Both the position numbers and the translations under genes were made by a program. From positions 1 to 64,000 of the forward strand of contig JAJCZD010000007.1 of assembly GCA_029262615.1 (NCBI GenBank): a stretch of DNA of 64,000 nt, written 5' to 3'. The notes under the pieces are model-generated. The model did not search any database, was not told where the DNA came from, and was given only the letters and a program-made list of their open reading frames with translations. Below are positions 61,192 to 64,000 of this stretch, piece after piece. The first letter of the stretch is position 1. Each line of letters opens with the position of its first letter. This DNA is from Candidatus Babelota bacterium. Its GTDB lineage: Bacteria > Babelota > Babeliae > Babelales > Vermiphilaceae.

Positions 61192-62574
61192 ATGTATTTT
61201 GATGAGCATTTTATACAGGGAGCTCTTTCTGATTTTACGATAATAAATAATAATTTTCCGAAAGAAGCTCGTTTTTCTATTGATTCTCGTACCTTACAAA
61301 AGGGTGATATTTTTGTTGCATTAACAGGCGAAAATACTGATGGTCATAATTTTATTCAACAAGCTTTAAATAACGGGGCGGTTGGTTTAATTATTGCTAA
61401 AGAAAAAAAAGATATTTTGGAAAAGTTTGAGCATGCAATAAAAGATAAACTGGTTGTTGCTGTTCCAGATCCTTTGAAAGCATTATTACGTCTTGCGAAG
61501 GTATGGCGTTCCCAATTTAATTATCCGGTTGTTGCCATTACTGGTTCAGTAGGCAAGACATCCACAAAAATGCTTCTTGCAAATATAGTATCATTGCACT
61601 ATAAAAAGTTTTTGGTTTCCCGCGGGAATGAAAATACGCAACTTGGGATTGCATTAAATATGTTGAAGATGCGCCCCGATCATTCCGTTGCGATTTTTGA
61701 AGTAGGTATTTCCAAGCGAGGTGAGATGGCAATTATTGCACATATGCTTCAACCAACAAGTGCGGTGATTACATGTGTTGGCCATAGCCATATGGAAGGG
61801 CTAGGGTCTCTTGCTGATATTGCATTGGAAAAACGAGACATTTTTAAATATTTCACTGAGGAGAGCGTTGGTATTATTAATGGTGATCAGCCGTTGCTTG
61901 CCAATGTAGGTTACATTCATCCGGTGATTAAGTTTGGATCCAAAACTATTAATCAAATTCAAGCCCGCAAAATAACAAAAAAAGATGGTAATATTCAATT
62001 TGTGCTTAAACTGTATAAAAAGAAATATACTATTACGTTAAAGCAATCGCATGAGGGTGCCATTTTTAATTGTCTGGCAGCAGCAGCAGCAGCTCAATTT
62101 TTGTCCATTAGCCATGAGGAAATTATAAGGGGATTAAGTTTACCGCTTACCATTTCAAATAGATTTGAGTCTTTGCAATTGGCAATTTGTGATGGAACTA
62201 TTATTAGTGATTGTTATAATGCCAATCCAGAAAGCATGAAATATGCATTACTTGCATTTGATAATATGAATGCATCAGGCAAAAAGATTGCAGTACTGGG
62301 CGATATGCTAGAGCTAGGTGTTAATAGCCCATTTTGGCATCGTCAGCTAGGACGGTTTTTGCGTAAAACACCTTCAGTTTCACATGTTATTTTGGTTGGT
62401 GATTTGGTTAAGTGGACCCATAAAACAATTCCTGTTAGTCTTAGTTGTGAAATAGTGCCAAATTGGAAAGAAGCTGCAAAGAGTTTAGAAAAACAAGTCG
62501 ATGAATCATCAATTGTTTTGGTTAAAGGCTCTTGCGCAATGGGACTTACGAATTTAGTTAAGCAAGTAACATGA
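61192..62574 (+). CDS. murF: UDP-MurNAc-tripeptide--D-Ala-D-Ala ligase
   Basis: MurF adds D-Ala-D-Ala to the UDP-MurNAc tripeptide, the last cytoplasmic step of the peptidoglycan precursor. Features: N-terminal substrate domain (SIDSRTLQKGDIFVALTG), P-loop AITGSVGKTSTK (about residue 125), NENTQLG, FEVGISKRGEM, HMEGLGS and the C-terminal DCYNANPESM with VLGDMLELG. Start at ATG 61192, 8 nt after GGAGA; the frame runs upstream to 61132 without a good start. At 460 residues it is normal. Its stop overlaps rsmH as ATGA, so the two are coupled. Confidence 0.93.
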   Translation: MYFDEHFIQGALSDFTIINNNFPKEARFSIDSRTLQKGDIFVALTGENTDGHNFIQQALNNGAVGLIIAKEKKDILEKFEHAIKDKLVVAVPDPLKALLRLAKVWRSQFNYPVVAITGSVGKTSTKMLLANIVSLHYKKFLVSRGNENTQLGIALNMLKMRPDHSVAIFEVGISKRGEMAIIAHMLQPTSAVITCVGHSHMEGLGSLADIALEKRDIFKYFTEESVGIINGDQPLLANVGYIHPVIKFGSKTINQIQARKITKKDGNIQFVLKLYKKKYTITLKQSHEGAIFNCLAAAAAAQFLSISHEEIIRGLSLPLTISNRFESLQLAICDGTIISDCYNANPESMKYALLAFDNMNASGKKIAVLGDMLELGVNSPFWHRQLGRFLRKTPSVSHVILVGDLVKWTHKTIPVSLSCEIVPNWKEAAKSLEKQVDESSIVLVKGSCAMGLTNLVKQVT

Positions 62575-63479
62575 GTGAAACAAATATTCAACTCCATAAA
62601 CCAGTTTTAACCCAAGAGGTATTGCATTATTTAGATCCCCAACCTAATAAAACGTATCTTGATGTTACGTTTGGTTCTGGAGGTCATACTCGTGCAATTT
62701 TGGAAAAAGAACCTCGGTGTAAAGTAATTGCACTTGATTGGGACACTAAAGCATTAGAGGTGTACGGCCAGCCCCTCAAGCAAGAATTTGGTGATAGACT
62801 AACATTGTTGTGGGGAAATTTTGCACTTTTATACAAAATCCTCAAAAAGGAACGCATACAGTCGGTGGATGGCATTTTAGCTGACTTTGGCACATCTCAA
62901 ATTCAAATTTTTACGCGTCCCGGATTTTCAGTGTATCGCGATTCGCTGCTTGATATGCGTATGTCTCCTGCACATCAAAAAACAACTGCGGCAGAAGTGA
63001 TAAACCAAGCAGATGAAAAAACATTAGCAACTATTTTTAAGGATTTGGGTGAGGAGCGCTATTCTCGCAGAATAGCATGGGCTATAACCCAGGAACGAAA
63101 AAAGAAAAAAATTGTTAAGACCCTTCATCTTGCAAAAATAATTGAAAAAATTGTTCCATATAATCCACGACTAAAAATTCATCCAGCAACCCGAGTTTTT
63201 CAAGCCTTGCGAATTTATATTAATGAAGAATTAAATAATATAAATGCCTTTTTGAGCAGTGCTGTAAAACTTATTTCGGGTGACGGAAGGTTAGTATGTA
63301 TAAGCTTTCATTCACTTGAGGATAGAATCGTTAAAAATTTTTTTAAAAAGGCTTGCCAAGAAGAAATTTTGAGCATACTTACACCAAAAGTGATTACGGC
63401 AAGTGAAGAAGAATTACGAGAAAATTCGGCATCTCGCTCGGCTCGATTACGTGCTGCGCAGGTCATTAAAAAAAGTTGA
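62571..63479 (+). CDS. rsmH: 16S rRNA (cytosine-1402-N4) methyltransferase
   Basis: RsmH (MraW) methylates C1402 in the ribosome decoding centre. SAM motif YLDVTFGSGGHTRAILE (about residue 30), LADFGTSQIQIF, RPGFSVYRDSLLDMRM and the C-terminal FHSLEDRIVKNFF are all present. At 302 residues it is normal. In most bacteria rsmH is near the start of the dcw cluster, before murE/murF; here it follows murF, so the cluster has been rearranged. It overlaps the murF stop by 4 nt. Confidence 0.95.
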   Translation: MSETNIQLHKPVLTQEVLHYLDPQPNKTYLDVTFGSGGHTRAILEKEPRCKVIALDWDTKALEVYGQPLKQEFGDRLTLLWGNFALLYKILKKERIQSVDGILADFGTSQIQIFTRPGFSVYRDSLLDMRMSPAHQKTTAAEVINQADEKTLATIFKDLGEERYSRRIAWAITQERKKKKIVKTLHLAKIIEKIVPYNPRLKIHPATRVFQALRIYINEELNNINAFLSSAVKLISGDGRLVCISFHSLEDRIVKNFFKKACQEEILSILTPKVITASEEELRENSASRSARLRAAQVIKKS

Positions 63480-63503
63480 CAAAACATCTTGAGCAAGTAT
63501 CAT
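63476..63503 (+). promoter_or_regulatory. Sigma70-type promoter of spoVG
   Basis: TTGACA at 63476-63481, a 16-bp spacer and TATCAT at 63498-63503. The -35 overlaps the rsmH stop. The spoVG start is 68 nt downstream. Confidence 0.6.
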
Positions 63504-63570
63504 GAGTGTGCAAATGGTAACAAATTTTTTGCCAAAAAAGAGAGTACTATAACCTCTAGAGGCCTATGAC

Positions 63571-63834
63571 ATGGAAATAACAGAAGTTAAGGTTTATCCA
63601 GCAAAAGAAAGTGGACGATTAAAGGCATATGCAACAATTGTTTTTGATAGTAGCTTTATCATTCGTGATCTGAAAGTTATTGAGGGCAATAAAGGATATT
63701 TCGTATCTATGCCTTCTCGCAAGCGGAAAGATGGCACCTTTAGGGACATTGTTCACCCATTAAATTCTGATACCCGTTCTTCTATTGAGAATTTGGTAAT
63801 CGAGGAATTTAAAAAAGTAATGGGCGAAGTATAA
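63571..63834 (+). CDS. spoVG: SpoVG family RNA/DNA-binding regulator
   Basis: An 87-residue SpoVG: MEITEVKVYPAKESGRLKAYATIVFDSSFIIRDLKVIEG... with the characteristic VSMPSRKRKDG strand-turn and FRDIVHPLN. Members bind nucleic acids and act as global post-transcriptional or transcriptional regulators in Gram-positives and spirochaetes, and have no link to sporulation outside Firmicutes. It has its own promoter and lies 70 nt before tRNA-Gln, so both may be on one transcript. Confidence 0.95.
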   Translation: MEITEVKVYPAKESGRLKAYATIVFDSSFIIRDLKVIEGNKGYFVSMPSRKRKDGTFRDIVHPLNSDTRSSIENLVIEEFKKVMGEV

Positions 63835-63904
63835 AAATACCAAAAGATAGTTGGTAATAAGCTTTTCTTATAGTATACTTATTGAAAATACTCTATTTAT
63901 TCTT

Positions 63905-63979
63905 TGGGGCGTAGCCAAGCGGTAAGGCACCAGGTTTTGGTCCTGGCATGCGGAGGTTCGAATCCTCCCGCCCCAGCCA
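63905..63979 (+). tRNA. tRNA-Gln (UUG)
   Basis: A 75-nt cloverleaf: acceptor TGGGGCG/CGCCCCA, anticodon stem CCAGG/CCTGG with loop TTTTGGT (anticodon TTG), T-arm GGAGG/CCTCC with TTCGAAT, discriminator G and an encoded CCA. The weak U-A first pair is typical of bacterial tRNA-Gln. Confidence 0.96.
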
Positions 63980-64000
63980 ATCTTCTCTTTTCCAGGTCTT

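Overview
The window looks like part of the chromosome of a reduced, host-associated Gram-negative bacterium, most probably a member of Candidatus Dependentiae (TM6). That placement is inference, because no 16S rRNA is present. It rests on: AT-rich DNA; many secreted proteins with an N-terminal signal peptide followed by a mature end beginning Met-Asp; eukaryote-like repeat proteins (leucine-rich repeats, ankyrin, WD40-like, TPR); a secreted PPP-type phosphatase and a secreted kinase-ankyrin fusion; and a large tandem family of cysteine-rich outer-membrane proteins. No rRNA, phage, transposase or CRISPR array was seen. Three tRNAs (Pro, His, Gln) are present, all with encoded CCA.

Layout. 0-4.2 kb: a truncated RodA/FtsW start, a secreted ankyrin-like protein, a TauE/SafE permease, two secreted LRR proteins and an ATP-cone/Mrr-type nuclease. 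4.2-7.6 kb: a 16-Cys helical protein, a minus-strand group with a DUF1328 protein too short for ordinary ORF calling, a phospholipase C-like protein, LiaI/LiaF-like membrane proteins and two tRNAs. 7.7-14.9 kb: uvrA, a rearranged region of decayed gene tails, two paralogous secreted proteins and repeated upstream sequences, then the overlapping mnmA-pgsA-small secreted gene operon. 15-22 kb: a hairpin-rich non-coding stretch, ssb, small secreted proteins, an OMP plus a 969-residue propeller-like secreted protein, and grpE. 22-32.4 kb: small secreted paralogs (one apparently lacking a normal start codon), an RMD1/YagE-family protein, two tandem OMPs, an M48-like protein without HExxH, lepA and gyrA. 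32.4-37.4 kb: a putative host-interaction block with a secreted PPP phosphatase, two WD40-like secreted proteins and the kinase-ankyrin protein.

37.5-46 kb: dprA, a MazF/RHH toxin-antitoxin pair bounded by a 34-bp direct repeat, a secreted SNase, rpmF-plsX, a secreted methyltransferase-like/TPR protein, then a TPR-gltX-fabD-acpP operon behind a structured leader. The fabD product has lost its catalytic serine. 46-58 kb: six consecutive minus-strand genes for 514-658 residue Cys-rich OMPs, three followed by strong intrinsic terminators. 58-64 kb: envelope and division genes uppP, ftsK, murF, rsmH, then spoVG and tRNA-Gln.

How the genes fit together. Peptidoglycan and division functions (RodA fragment, UppP, FtsK, MurF, RsmH) show that a cell wall is probably made. 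Lipid genes are partial (PlsX, PgsA, ACP, a FabD-like protein without its catalytic triad), which fits uptake or remodelling of acyl chains more than full synthesis within this window. The most unusual features are the microhomology-mediated tandem duplication that copied the mnmA promoter, the TA cassette that inserted without damaging either neighbouring gene, the degenerate FabD, and the Cys-rich OMP array, which may form a disulfide-linked envelope similar in principle to that of chlamydiae.
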